Source: Paragorgia papillata
Taxonomy: Eukaryota > Cnidaria > Anthozoa > Scleralcyonacea > Coralliidae
Reading direction: 5' to 3'
Length of the DNA: 64,000 nt
Assembly (NCBI GenBank): GCA_035771165.1
Contig: JAWNZC010000470.1
Location: 1,520,001-1,584,000, forward strand
Shown here: positions 27,827 through 42,800 of the stretch, piece by piece
Position numbering within the stretch: the first letter of the stretch is position 1
Layout of the letters: every line of letters starts with the position of its first letter
The notes under the pieces: model-generated
The model's database searches: none
The model's input: only the letters and a program-made list of their open reading frames with translations
What the model was told of the DNA's origin: nothing
Translations under genes and position numbers: made by a program

Positions 27827-30800
27827 GTGTGTAAAAGGGTTGTTATTGAACTGCTAGTACTGATATCTAGAAGGATTTTTAATAGGCGATGAGATTTCAA
27901 AACTTAGGTTTAGAAAACAGCAAAGTGTCCCAATATTGTCTACTTCTTCAATAATTAAGAACAATCATGCCGTTTAAGAAGCTGCTTGAAGTTATTGTAT
28001 TGAAACAAGTGATTTTATAACCTCCCTCATGTTAACACTCGGTTATTCATATTCTATTAGGCAAAGAAGTTGTGCTGAATTATGGCAAATTTGAAGGACA
28101 AGGTCTGAACTACAAATGTAAAGTAAGTTGATTTTATTGTCAATTTAAATGTTTAATTTGCATTTCGTAATATTTGTATAAATTTCGTTGTTGATCGACG
28201 TTTAAATAGTTAGCTCTTTCTTTTGATGGCGGACAGTATTTCGCAAAAGAGAACAAAATAGACTGCTAAAATAATGTAGAAAGAACCACAAAGAAATAGA
28301 CAAATGTATAAAAACATAAAGTTCAATATTGTCCTCAGCAAGATTATACCACATTTCTATATTCGACTTTGTTTTACAATGTGAAATATTGTCTGGCAGC
28401 TGGCCAGAATAAATAACACTATAATTACACTATCATCTGCATTTTTGAAATTGGTCAAAATCCATCAAAGCAAAAAAGATGGCAGCGTATACTTAATAAG
28501 GAGATGCAAAAGTAAATTGTGCTCCCAAAATACCAGCATCTGTATGTTTTAAGAACAATATCAGAAGAAAAAGGTTTGAGGTCAGGACATGTCTAAAACT
28601 AGAAGATGATATGCAGCCAGCCAACAGTCAGGTTAGCTGGGAATGGTCTGGTGGAGCACTACTTGTGTTAAAAAGAGAATTTAAGAATGTATGAACTGAA
28701 TGAGTTTTTAGGTTTTCTGGTTTTTCAGTTTTCTGGGTTTTCACTGTGAAGTAAACCAGCAAAACTAATCTCTGAATACATGTATAATCGATTTTTCCCA
28801 GTTTACCAAAAAACCACCACACCCTACAGCTTGGTAAACCAGGCTAGCCCTCATCCTATATAAATTGTATGTTTTTTCAATGTTTTGATTACATGGTAAG
28901 TGGGCTAGCCTGGTTTGCCGGTTAACCGGGATAAAAATGTCTATGTAATTTTTTCATCCCAGCAAAGCGGGCTGAAAAAACTGTTGAACTTACTTCAATT
29001 ACTTGACTGTGTGAATAAAATTAATAGTGCTAAAAGGAACTGAAATAGAACATGAAAACGTTGTTCAAATATTCATGTGTTTCATTATCATAGTGAAGAC
29101 TTAATAAATTAATTAGTCTTCATGAAGACGCTTTCATGGGTTAGCTAAGACTATAACAATCATCTTTTTATTAACAATGGGCTTACAAAATAAATAATAG
29201 ACTAATTAGTGTAAAACTGAAGTAAAATTAATGTAACTTTGCCCTTATTTACTTGATAATTGTGAATTTCAACCTGAAATCATCCACATCAACTCAAAAC
29301 TCATCCCGGCTTACCCGGCTTAAAACTCATTCCCAGCTAACTGGCTTAAGCTCAGTTAATCGGGCCAGTCTGGTTACATGTAATCACCCCCTTACCTTGC
29401 TTATTCAAGATGATACTTTTTGTAGGGCTGTAACAACTCACCCATTGTTTGATTTGATTATAGTTTTGGATGCTGTCTTTTGAATTTGATTATTTTGATT
29501 CAATTAACAATGTTTTTGAAACAAGAGATTTGAACAAAATAATTTTGTAATCAACATTATGCAACAACATATGCATGTATTTCAATGGCCATTTTCATTA
29601 ATAACCTGTACCTGCCTGCTGCATTAAATTTCCTACATTCAAATCAAATTGAAACTTGAAAGTTGAAAGAAAAAATTGAGAATCAAATTGAAAATAATAA
29701 TCATGAATAATCGAATTTTTAATTGATCATTGCAGCCCTATTCATTTGATGTTTTTTCATGAAAACAGCTACCGTATTTTCTGGGTGATAACCCGCACGG
29801 CGTATAACCCGCACAGCAACAAAAATGTCACTTTTGGAAAAATAAATCAGCGTATTACCCGCACCATCGTATAACCCGCAGCTGCTAATAATAGGTTTGG
29901 GCAAGGGAGCATGCCAGACTGACTTGTATTTCTTCTTTGTTCGGCCTTCCTTCATTTATATTCAGCCATTTTGAATAATGCGGTATATATCATTAGCGTA
30001 TCGCAGGCGCGGGCTACGGGGCCCCGCGCCTGCGATACGCTTATGAATATACCGCATTATTCAAAATGGCTGAATATAAATGAAGGAACGCCGAACAAAG
30101 AAGAAGAAATACAGGTCAGTCTGACTTGCTCCCTTGGTTTAGGACCACAAAATTATAAAAAAGTACAGTACCAGTAGTTGAAGGATGAAAGTAGAATCCT
30201 TGGTCTCAGTCTTCGTGATGGCGTCGTCTTAAGAATTCAACAGATTACCCGCACCACCCTATTACCCGCACTAATTATGTTTCCTAGCAAAATTAACAGA
30301 TAACCCGCGGGTTATCACCCAGAAAATACGGTACTGGTATAACTGCTCTTTGCAGTATGTGGTGTTAATAACAACTAGATTAGCCGGCGTAGATGACAGA
30401 ACTCACCAAAATAACAATTGCACACAAAGAACCTCCCCTCCCATATTACATTTTTTGCTCGGTGCAACGTCAGCAAATTGTTAGCAGCTCCTACCAGGGT
30501 CTTTCCTCCAGCGGGCACAGAGAAAGAGCCTTGGTACGAGTTTGGCCATTGTACTGATTTCCTTTGTGTTTTCCTCATGAATTATTAATGATTTTTGAAA
30601 AGTAGTACTGTACATATTCATGTCTGCTTTGCAAAATATTTTAGTTATTTGGATTTGTTGAAGTGCCAGGAGCAAGGGGTGATCGCACATCTGTTCAAGC
30701 TATTCATAAACTCAAGGTATTGTATTAACTTTGTATTAAAATTGTATTAATTTTGTATTAAAATTGTGTTGACTAATAAAAACAACCAGGTGCGCAATGA

Positions 30801-33800
30801 GGGGGTGGTTAGGGAGGGTGGTTGCCCCTTTTTAGGTTTTTGGGGTGCAGGGAAATTTTGGAGGTGAAAAGTTACTTCTACTTTCTACTCTTTTTGAAAT
30901 TATCAAAAGTTTTCTTCAACCAAAATAAAATTAATCTGATCTCCTTTGCACTGGAATCACCAAAATATTTCTTAAAATAGTGGGATACAGTACACAAGTA
31001 AAACATATGATTTAAAACCTTTATATATTGTCCAAAAGTGTCCACAGAATGCAGGAAATGCTGTTTTAAAGACCAAAAGTTCAAAAAAAATTTTCAGAGG
31101 AGAGTGTCATCTCTTTGTGGTAAATAGTACGTTCTCTGTTTTGGCAGTATATCTAACCTTACTATATTTCGATTGTTGTTTCAACACTGCCTACGCAGCA
31201 TGCTACGTTTATTTCACTATATTCAAAATAATATTTTTAGCCTGCAGAATTTTCCATTTTAGCCCACAAAATACACCACAATGCCTGATAAAATTATTAT
31301 ATTGTAGAATTGTGAACACTACTATAACACTATAATATTTGTATCAATAAAAAAATGTAAAATACTGTATCAATAATTATTGAAATACTATACATTACTA
31401 GACCAGTATATTGCATCAACTTACCGTAGTATTTTCTCAGCATAATCGACGTATACTGTACATGTATTATCAATATATTCTATCCTACTACATTAATTTT
31501 CTAGTAATGTTATTTATTGCTATTTTTTATTAAAGCAACAAGCCAAACAACAGAAAAGGGGGACAAATGAACATAAACTGAAAATAATATTTAATATAAC
31601 TCTTAAAGGAGTTAGAGTTATTAATGAGAAAACCCAGGTAAGTGTACAGTACATGATTGGTGGATTTATGGGGTGGGTGGGGGGGGGGTGGGTGATGGAC
31701 ACCCCCTATTTGTAATTACAGTGTACTGTAGGTTGTGCTATCATACTACGCAAAGTGTGCTGCCAATGCGGGGAAAAAGTCTGTTTGATTATCAAAAATG
31801 CTCTCAAAACACATGAAATCCTAACATTCAAAAAATGAAAAATTGTTCTGGGGTATGCCCCAGATTGGTGCCCATTTGGGTAAAGTAATTGTAAGAACCT
31901 GATGTCTAGCTTGTGTTTTTGTGTCTAGTACTGTGTATAATGCCTGTCATGGATGTGGATGCATCATATTTGACCATAGTCTGTTATGTTTGCATTATTC
32001 TGTATACTGTACGTACTGTTTAATAAACGAGCAGGAGTGTTTTATCAGATATAAAGACACGAGGCAAAGCCGAGTGTTTTTATATCTGATAAAACACGAA
32101 CTGCGAGTTTTTTTGAATGGCTTCAAAAATGAACCACTTGGCAAGTTCATTGGTGTAGTAAGTTTGAAAAATAACCTTGTCTAAGCCGAGAAAATCAAAG
32201 CTAAAGTTTATGTAAATCAGGAGGTATCTTTATCACATAAAGACACTGATTAAACTTTAATTTCTTTTGAATTTTCCTCATGAATTATTAATGAGTTTTT
32301 GAATGTATGTTACTTGGATACTGCCAGCCTATTAAGTATTAATTACATGTAGTTTACCAGCCATAACACACAGCCCCAAGTCCAGCATCAGGGTTGCAAC
32401 TAAAAAATTTTGAGGGCAGGGGTTGAATGCAAAAAAAGGGCAAAGTCGTTCAGTATTCTAAACAATTTGGGACTAGAAGCCATGGTGTGGGAAGCATAGA
32501 TTCTAGGGGGGTCCAGGGAAATTTTTGAATTTTGGGTCTCTGAAATGGCATTTCCTGCATTTGAGGACACTTTTCTCGTATTTTCGGTTGCGGAAATTTT
32601 TATTTTGGTCTCGCAGTATTTAAAATTTATCATAATTATATTCAGCCTAGCTGATGCCCGGGTCCACTGCTAGAAGCCTCTGAGTCTCGCCAGATTTTGC
32701 GGAGAATTGTATTGCATAATCTGTTTATCTAATGTCTAACCTAGTATTAGAGGTCTCACAAAAAGGGTAGGGGTTGCAACCCCCCCCCCCCTAGTTGCAC
32801 GCCTCAGTATTCAAACAAGATTGTTGCTTTTCAAGGAGGCGTGCATCTACTGGTATATCGGTGTACAATACAAACAGTTATGTAACTAATTAATTTTGTG
32901 TTTAGACTATTGAACATGAACATCCAATTCATAAGATTTCTTTCATATCTCATGATCCTGAGGATCGGCATATTTTTGGCTATATTTACAGTCCTCCAAG
33001 GACTACTGAAGGAGCACGAAAATATTACCTCTTTGCCATAAAAGCTGAAAAATCTGTAAGTTTTTCAATGTATCTTTCTATTCTTACTAACCCATTCTTG
33101 CCTAATGGGTTAAACCATTGATGATTAAAATTAATGTAACCTTGTGTATTAGGCCTGCCCAACGCTTTCAACATCGCGTGCAACATCATTCAACATTATT
33201 GAACGATGTTGAATAATGTTGAAAGCACGTGTGGCCAAATGAATTCAACATCGTTCAACATTCATGAATGACAATTAATTGGCCCAGGCTATGATCACCC
33301 TGACAATATCCCGCATGGCGCATGTCTCTGTTCAACAAAGTTGAATGAAATGTGGCCAAATGCGTTCAACACCTTTCAACATTTTGAGAACAATAGAAAT
33401 GTTGAACGCGTGTTGAACGAAAATTTGAACATGTTCAAATTTCATTCAACATCATTCAACAGGGGTGGCCAAACGCTTTCAACATGTTGAATTCAACAAC
33501 GTTGAACGATGTTGAATGAAATGTTGAAAGCGTTTGACCAGGCCTAAAATTTAACCCACGAGGGTTCTTCCTTTGTTTGGCGGGAAAGGTTACAGTTAGC
33601 CTGCGAGCAGGCTCTCTCTCTTTCTCAACGCAGCGCTGTGAAATGAGAGCCTGCAACAAACCTAGGGGTAAATCGATCAACGCCCACTTATTTACTTACG
33701 ACAAATGTCGCGAATCAAACCAATCACATTCTTCCGGAAGTCGGTGTGAAAACCCTCATTCAAAGCACAATCCAATCTCGTTCCCAGAGCCCACGTTCCC

Positions 33801-36800
33801 CACCCGGGAAACGAGAGACTCTTGGGATGATCCGTTTCAAATCACAGGATTCTTGTTATTCCGGGTTGAGGTACGCATGCGTAAATATCCGAGCGGAATC
33901 TGGATAGTATGTTCTCCTTGTTTGACTTTTCCTCGAATTACAGCATCTACACACATACGGCGAAGATATCGATCGCGGCAACGTCTTCACTGGAGTCTTG
34001 TCGTCCGACATCTTTGTTATTTTGGTTTTATTAATTCTACTTTCGGTCACTTCAGACCAACTCACAACCTCGTCCCCAGGGCCATTTGTGGGGGATGTGC
34101 CAAGATGGCGCCCAAGAACAAATTGCCCTGGCACAGGCTGAGCTATCACCACATCTGATTGGTCGAGATAACATTGGATGTTTTAGATATTCTGATTGGT
34201 GGAAACAAGGCGGGCGGCAGGCTAACTCGCGGGCATTTGTTTTTAGGCTCAAATTATATTAAATAAGTGATACCAGAATTGCCGGCTGTTAAAAACAACT
34301 TCAAAATTAACGAAAATGTGAGGAAAGCTGGCGAAACACCCGTAAAAACGTCGGAAAAATATGTAATGATGGGTCGTGTCGTCTCTGTGCCCTGGCTGTC
34401 ATACAACGATGTCCATGGGACGGCTTTTTAGAGTGTTTTCTAAATCAGGCGAACGAAAGACTTGGTGAACAAAGTCAAAAAGTATTTTGGCTGCGAAAGG
34501 AAAGTACAACACAGGCCTAGGGCAGAATTTACGTGTTTGGCCATTGAGAAGCAGGCTTTTTTCAAACAAGAATTCTCGACTAAACGAAGCCTAAATGTTT
34601 TTCAAAACGCTGAATTGAATCCGCCGAAAACTCGCGAAAACAAGGCGGCCTGGCTGCCCCGGCCAGACAACGGCAATCCAGTTTCTTGCGAATTTGGTAC
34701 AACGGTGAAGCAAATGATAAATAATAAGCATTTATTTACATTTTGTTTTTGGCCGCCATCTTGGCCCAGCCCCCACAAATGGCCCTGGGGACGAGGTTGA
34801 CCAACTCATGCTCACTATTCAGCCAATAACGTAACGATTTGAAACGGATTATCCCAGAGTCTCTCTTTTCCCAGGTGGGGAACGTGTGCTCTGGGAACGA
34901 GATTGAGCACAATCCGCAGATGTAAATTTCACTAACTCACTAACTATACTGAAAACTCAAAAAATCTGTTATAAGAAAGCCAGAAGCAATGTAACGCATC
35001 TAACGATTGTCGGGTGTGTGGTTAGGACTTCAATATATCCAACTTTAGACTAGCGATGCATGCGTGCACATGCTAACGTCTCAGTTTGAATGTGCCATGA
35101 TTGGATCTTGACGACCTCAGATCTTTATAGTTTTATAAGTTTGCTATCGCTAATTTGTGGAAGACAAACATAACTTTGATTTCACAAGAAACATTGGTAA
35201 ATCGTTATTCGAGATTAGGTGAATGAGGTGATAGCGACGGAATATCGTCAAGATAGAAACGAAGACAATTGCTTAAACACAAAAGTTTAAACGCAGAGTA
35301 GCACAAATTGGATAATATCACTTAAGTTCCAGACACTTAGCACAGACATTTAATGGCAGAAAGAAACTTCGTTTGAAAAAGAACTTACCTCATTTAGCAA
35401 TAATCTTTATTACACGAATTAAGTGAATGTGTAATCTCCTCTTATTAATATGTTTTGAGTTTTGAACGGCACATTATTATTGCGTCAAGGCGACGGACGG
35501 GGCTCGATTTGTGATGAAAGTGATGACACTTGCTTCTGTATTTTAAGCCAGACACTGACAGATAGAGATTCGTGGAGTTTCAACCCGGATCTACTTTGCT
35601 ATTTCTTTTGTTCCACAGCGATGTGTTTTAAAAATATTAAGAGCTACGGCGTCTTTAATAGGCGTCTTGTTGGATTATGTTTCCACTTCATGCATTGTTG
35701 AACTCCGTAAACAATAACTTTAAAATTAATTTATTCTGCATTAATTTTGTTCGACCAATAGAAACTCGCGGCCGTCAAATTCGACCAATAGAAATATGCG
35801 GCCTCTGACGGCCGCGAATGATGAAAAAAGCCCATGCTTTGTTGCAGGCCCACATTTCACAGCAACATGAGGGCCTAGGTTACAGTGTAGGGTATTGACA
35901 TTTCATCATAATCCGTAAAATATAATCTTTTGATTTAAATCTGATCTAAAGTTATAGTTCCATGTAGGGTCAGGGTTAGGATTGTAGTATTATTGAAATA
36001 AAAAAATATATTATTTACGCTATGTCACTCAGAATGACCTATTCCTTGTTTGACAAGTAAAATCGTCTAGTGTCAAACAAAGTAAAACAATAAAGCTGTT
36101 TTTGGTCGGGCATGAATGGGTAAATAACTTGTTTAAGTAGAGTAGCTCATTAAATCAGTATTACGGTACTGACTTGCGTAAACAGTGGTTGAATTGCCAA
36201 GGACGCAGATCAACGTGACCGAGTCCAAGGCATGATATGTCACAGGCTTCCCAAGCTTACGTTGTGTCCGTTTCAATAGATATACTTTGCATGTAGAAAT
36301 CATTCGATTTGTCAAAATTCTAAAATATTGTGTTAAACGTTGAAATAAAGTTTATTTATCTTTGTTGCAAGATGTTCTTGTCATTTCTATATATAGTACG
36401 GCGAGTTTCATAAATTAAATGTCACCGCCGCCCGTCATGTGCTGAGTCAGCACAAATTCTTTAAAACTCGTTTTGTGTAATATTACAGTCAAAATGGAAA
36501 ACCTTCCTACTTCTGCTTCTGTAGTTTGTTGTGTATTACTGTATTAAACGTGAGAAAAATCTAGGGATAAAAGTCGCTTATTCTTGATTTATTTTTGTTT
36601 GTTGGTACGATTTGGGAGAAACATTCATTATATTTATGTATATTAAACTCCATGAAAGCTAAATTATACTTTTTATTCACATTTTTTGACAAAAGAATTC
36701 CCATACGCTTCAGTAGCGACTACAAACTCATTTAACTACAGAGTAGAAGTGGGAAGGTATTTCCATTCTGACTGTAACGTAAAATTAATACATGGATTTT

Positions 36801-39800
36801 CAAAGCAATTGAACTTACAAAGTATACCGTTTGTTTGTTTGTACATACATGTGTTAACGTGTTTGAGGCCCGTCTCTTGTACAACTTAAAATAGAGGAAG
36901 GCTGGAGAGAGACCAGTGACTTGGCAACAAGGCTTGAAGAAATCGATGGAATAACTCGACTTCAGACCAGCGTTTCGTCACGAAATTACTACAAATGGAA
37001 AGAGCAATAATTTCTCCATAACATACTTTTGTCTGAATGAATTTACACAATATCTACCCATAGAAATCTCCGATTTAAACTCAAAACTATCCTTTCTGAC
37101 CGACCCTGTGATCTATCGGGTTGCCACGACGGTTTTTTAAATCAAAATTCGAATTACACGCCGCACTCTAATTGGTGGGCTATCAAAACAACACCAGTTC
37201 TTTTCCGGCATAGCACGGATATGCTCCTGATTTCTTTTGTGTTTTGCTCATGAATTATTGATGAGTTTTAAAAAAATGATTAGTATTTTCTCCCCTTCTT
37301 TTTTTAAGGCTGATGTTATTACTTGTCAACTTTATGAATTATTTCAAGTGGTGTTCAAGATGCAAGAGAACAAGAAAATAAAAACAAGAGACGATCCAAC
37401 TGTAAACCAAAGACAATCTGAAAAATATTCTCAACCGTTAGAACCTTTACAAGATAAAATGCTGCTGGGTAAGTGTTCGATCACTGACTTTGAACCGTTC
37501 AGCTACACCTTTTACGACTATGAATGGATTTTATTATAACATTTTAATTGAATTTTTGCCATGGCCAGTTCTATAGTCGATAAGTTTTAGAATTGAATAA
37601 TAACCTCTATTTAGGCTTTTATATTGCTTATGAAACGAAAATTAAGTCTGTCTTATTTGAAAGAACACTTAAGTAACATCTTTCGCAGTTTTTTTCATTT
37701 CCTTGCTTCGTTGTTGTGATGTTTCAGATTGTTTGATATGTAAATTATACTTTTTGACGTCACATGTGCATAATGACGTATGCAGAGAAGGTTGTATATC
37801 GTTGTTATTATTAAACCAATTTAATTCGAAGGATGCGTGTGGGTGTGTATTCCCACAACACCAAACATCTAGAATTTTCAAGTGACTATATTTGATAAAA
37901 AAAAGCAAAGATATATAACCTTCTCCGATAAGTCATTATGCACGTGTGACCTCAAAATGTTTAATTTGCATTTCAAACAAGGATAAAGGATAAACTTGAT
38001 TCACAGGATATTGTGGTAAAATAGCCTTAACAGTTGCTATTTGTAATATACAAATACAAAATAATAGAAGCATGGTTATTCCTTTCGAAAACACCTATAA
38101 GGGCTAGTTCCTTCTCGTGAATCTGAAAAGTCGCGAAAAAAGTCGCGAAAAAATAAAAAGTAGCAAAAAAAGTCGCGAAAATAAAAAAAGTGTTTATGTC
38201 ATCTCTGAGCCACCGTAGATCACAGCTAAGATGTTAGGTGTTGATTTTATGGAGGGAGGAAAACCGGAGAACCCGGCGAAAAACCCTCGAAGCACAGGAG
38301 AGATCAACTACAACTCTTCTCACATGAGTCCAAGCCCGACAACGGGGTCATTCCCAAGCGGTCACCCATCCAAGTACTAACCCCGTCTAACCGGGCTTAA
38401 CTTTTTGGTGAGAGGGAGCGCGCTAACAGCACACGCCACCCGTGTTCTCCCAACATGAAATATCTCACCAACGAAGCAAGGAAACGAAAGACTACAAAAT
38501 ATGTTACTTTGTCATTTTAAGTGTTCTTTCAAATAAGTCAGACTTAATTCTTATGTCATACACATTTTAACCTACAAATATAAATATTTTTTAACACACT
38601 GCGTCCATGTTGTAAGTATTTTGGAATTATGTTTTTCAGAAATGTCGAACAAGCTTGGTGGGGATCAACAGTATTCAACTGAGGAACATTTATATGCGGT
38701 AATGTTTTACAATCATAAATTTTGGAATCGAACTCACGATTTTTGTTGACAATCAGTCGCTATGCATTACCGTATTTACTCGATTAATTAATAAGCGCCG
38801 CATTTATTGACGAAATGTGGTGCTTAATCGAAGCACTATTAGACTATTGGGATTTGAGCCAAACTAATTACCAGTATCGGGAATTTATTCTGTATTACAA
38901 TGTTTTTTCAGTTCGAAGTATATTTCATTGCTTCCCCATTTAGCTCTCTCTCCAGAACTTGCAATGTGTAGTTCTGTTGTGAAGGCCAAAGAACGTTACA
39001 GATGTTAAGTTGTGATTTTAAAAGAGCGCTGCCCCCGAATAAGCGCCGTACATGAAACCCTAAAAATTTAAAAAGTGTCGCGAGTAAATACGAGTAGATA
39101 CGGTAAGTGTTTAGAACCTTAAACCACAGGGATGACCGCTTAATAATACTTCACTGTAATTTTAAACGTCGAATTTTGTTCTGTTTTATTGGGGATTTTC
39201 ATATCAGATGATTAAGATTTTTTATCAGCATATTGCAACCTTATTTTTTAACACATTTTTTTCTTCATGATGGAATTTAATAGCAATCTCTATACTACAA
39301 CACGGTTCGAAATAACGTTCAGAAAATATGCCTAATTTTGTATAGGCTGTTTTTTGTAGTTCAAACTTTTTGGCGGCTGTTTCCCAAGCAGCAAAGTGAC
39401 GTTCTGGACATAGGCCCAAATAATCGCCGGCAAGGTCCTAAAACTGCTGGCTATTACCGGCAGCCGGCTGCTATTTCGAACCCTGTACAAAGGATTTGTT
39501 TCACGTACTTTTGAATAAACTAGAAAAATTAATCATCTGGCGGCTTATCTTATACATTTCCTACCAATAGATCGTTTTCATCTGACGTCACGGGGGCCAT
39601 ATTGGTGTACCAAAACAATGAAATGGCGGGTATATTGGTGTACCATCTTTATCCTTTGAGAATTTAGCTCTATTCTTATTCAAATATTTCGTATTGTTTC
39701 ACCGCCCCAATGGGGCCACCGATCACGTGAGTGAAAACGATCTATAGATGCATACACGCTATGCGCACCTATTTATTACTGTGGTAGCCGAGTCTAGGTT

Positions 39801-42800
39801 TCGGTCGTGTTATTTTTTGCGTCGCGATATTGACCCGACAGGCTTTGCCAAACTGTTCACTAACGGCTGGCGAATTGTCAGCTAACTTCACGGTGTTTAT
39901 AACTTCACGAGGGTTGTCTAATGATCGCTTGAATGTACCGAATCTAGCACTGTAGCTAGGTTATTTTGTACGTTTTAACAAACGCTTAATATGCACACGC
40001 TGTTGTGCTGTTTCGTGCATAGACTATGCCAAGCTGCATTGCTATGAGTAGCCCGAGTGAACATCTAAGCAGGCGTCTTGTTTATGTTAAAGTTTTGTTT
40101 TGAGCACATGTTTATTTGATGTTAAGAGAAATAAGTAGTGTTGAAATGTGGTACTGTACAAACACTTGGTTCAATATTAGTCTCTTCCGCAGGCACTCGT
40201 TCTCGCCCCAAACCTCCTCCTACACTTGCAACATTTCTATCACGTCAGGCATGCACGCATAAACGTTATGAATAGAGATGAGCCGATTACGAAAATTGCC
40301 GATTACTGAAGCCGATTATTTGGTGGCCGATTAATACAAATAATCGGCCGATTAATCGGCATATGCCGATTAGTGCTACGTTGTTGGTTACCAATCCCTG
40401 CGCAGTTCCGCAATGTTGTAGGGATTGCTAAATTGCAACAAGATTTGTGAAATATAACAAATGTTTCGTGATGATTAGTTTTGCGTGTTATGTGAAACTC
40501 TCTGTAATCATTGTGAAATAAAGACTATTGTTTTGGGGCTTATGCAGTTACGGAGTTATGGTATGTGTTTGCGTCGTTCATGAAAAGCTTAATTTAAGAC
40601 ATGCACCGATTATTTTGCCGATTATTACATAATAATCGGCCGATTACCGATTATTTTAAATTGGCCGGTTAATCGGCTTTACAGATTAGTTTCCGATTAA
40701 TCGGCTCATCTCTAGTTATGAATATAACCAAAATACTATAACTTGACCAGTAACGTCTGCAAGATGGCTACCTTTGTTTGTGAGAGTTTTAGACAATGAA
40801 TGAATTCTATCTACTTCAGTAGATGCATGTTAATGGAACGCCATAACTTCAACTTATTAGGTAGTTATGAATGTTTTAAGCAGTTAACTCTATATAAATG
40901 AATATACTTTCGACGCTTTGGAAAGATCTTAAGTACTGTAACAGCAGATTGATTTTCTGGAAAAATTCATCTTTGTTGTTAATTTTGAAATGTTTTTTTT
41001 TCAGGAACCAACTTTTGTAAAAAGCTCTCCTTCTGTATCTGCAAAACCTCATTACGCTGTAAGTTGTTGTCAAATTATATTATTCTTTTACGAGAAAATT
41101 CCCCATTTACCAATTAAGGGTGCGTTTTAAATTGAGTATAATTAATTAATAATTTTAGGTGTTTAAGAACAATGGTAAAAATTTTATCCTATCTAAATTA
41201 AACAGGGTAAAGTAATACGAGCAAGGAATTTCTGCAACTTGTCTACAACTTCACTCCATTTCAACTTTTTACAACATTTTAGGGCTACCTCTGTCCGTCG
41301 TGCGAAAAAAGTTTGGGAAATGTATTACTTTACATTTCAAACCAAAAAAAAACAAGCACAAAGACCTTGCCACTTCTGCTTGTGTTGTTCTGAACTCGCA
41401 ATCTTCGAATAATATGCATTCAAGTATAATTTCGCATTTCACGGAATTTAATCGTCATTCAATGGTGTTTTTTTGCAATTACAAACAAAAGAAAATCCAG
41501 AATAGGCGACTTTATCCTAGATTTTTCCTACGCTTCAACTAAGCTACCGCAGTGCACAACAATAAATAAAATAGCAGAAATTGAGGGAGTAGTTGTAATT
41601 TTACCAGGCTTGAACTGACCATTGTGACAATAGCCAGTTACTCAGCCATTGTTCTATGGTAAAATGACACAATGGCCTGTTCAAGCCTGATTTTGACTCT
41701 AGATAGCAAAATGTTTTTTGAAATCACAATGATTAAATCTGATGATGTTTATATATATATTAAGAGATTATTAACCGAGAACGACGTCTGTACGGGAAAA
41801 TATCAGACCGACGTCTTGACAGTACGGACCGAGCCGCAGGCGAGGTTCGTACAAAAAAGACCGAGGTCTGATATTTTCCCGTACAGACCGAGTAAACGAG
41901 GTTAATAAAGCGTTTATTATATGGTTATTTCAAGTTTTTCGATAATTATTGTATCAAACTTAGTGTGAAAACCTTAGAAATTCACGCGAGCAAAATCAAC
42001 ATCCGGGACAGCAGTCCGAATACGGAAAAAGACGGACCGTGGTCCGGATACGCATTTTTACGGACCGTGCGTTGACCAATCAGAACTCAGGATATTACAA
42101 AGCCATATAATAAATATATATATATATATACCGTACATCTCGTTTCATTTTGTTTTCTCTGATAATTTTTAAAAAAGTGACATTTAAATCATGAAATGTT
42201 TATTCTCTTTAGGTTCCATCTAACATACCAACAACTCGTGTTTCAAATGACAGCGAAAGTCGAGAAAACGAGGTAAGCTAATTGAATTGAAGAGAATACG
42301 CTATTTAGAACTGATTCACAGGACGCCGCTTTTAAAACATTTTGTGAGTGTGGATGGTTTGTAAATGATGAAAAGAAATTTTGATATAGAATGTCTGTAA
42401 GTCTCTCCGGTTAGAAGAAATGAATGGGAAAAAAAATACTTGATTGCGTTCACTACTGTATTTGTATATTAGGCAAACTTTTACATTTAGACCGCATGTT
42501 GTTTATACTGTGCGACCCATTCTCGTACACAGACCCACGCGCTACCCCTCTCGCGAGGCTCTGGGAAACCCTGGAGATCTGCGGATTCCCGACGCAGTGA
42601 CGTAACAGGCGCATTCCAAACTCTCGTACCCAGGCCATAGATATATGACCCAGACTCAAGGTAACGGCTTGTCATTTTTTCTCCTTTCAATAAATCTCGA
42701 GTCTTGAGGGGAGCACCCGTGCATGGGTGGCGTGTGTTGTTAGGGCGCTGCCTCTCACCAATAGTTAAGCCCGGTTAGACGAGGTTATGTTTTATTTATT

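Larger units (their letters stand above)
28123..30644 (+). other. Disabled intron 2
   Basis: Contains a loose GGTTAGCC/CCGGGAT repeat block (28610-29385), a complete TACCGTATTTTC element (29770-30333) and a shared 40-bp motif (30555-30595). No other exon. Confidence 0.7.
33056..37308 (+). other. Disabled intron 5
   Basis: 4.25 kb with no exon seen. Holds the ATTCAACA foldback element (33151-33545), two nested palindromes (33762-34915), the second copy of the dispersed repeat (33845-33955), and copy 3 of the 40-bp motif just before exon 6. Confidence 0.7.
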
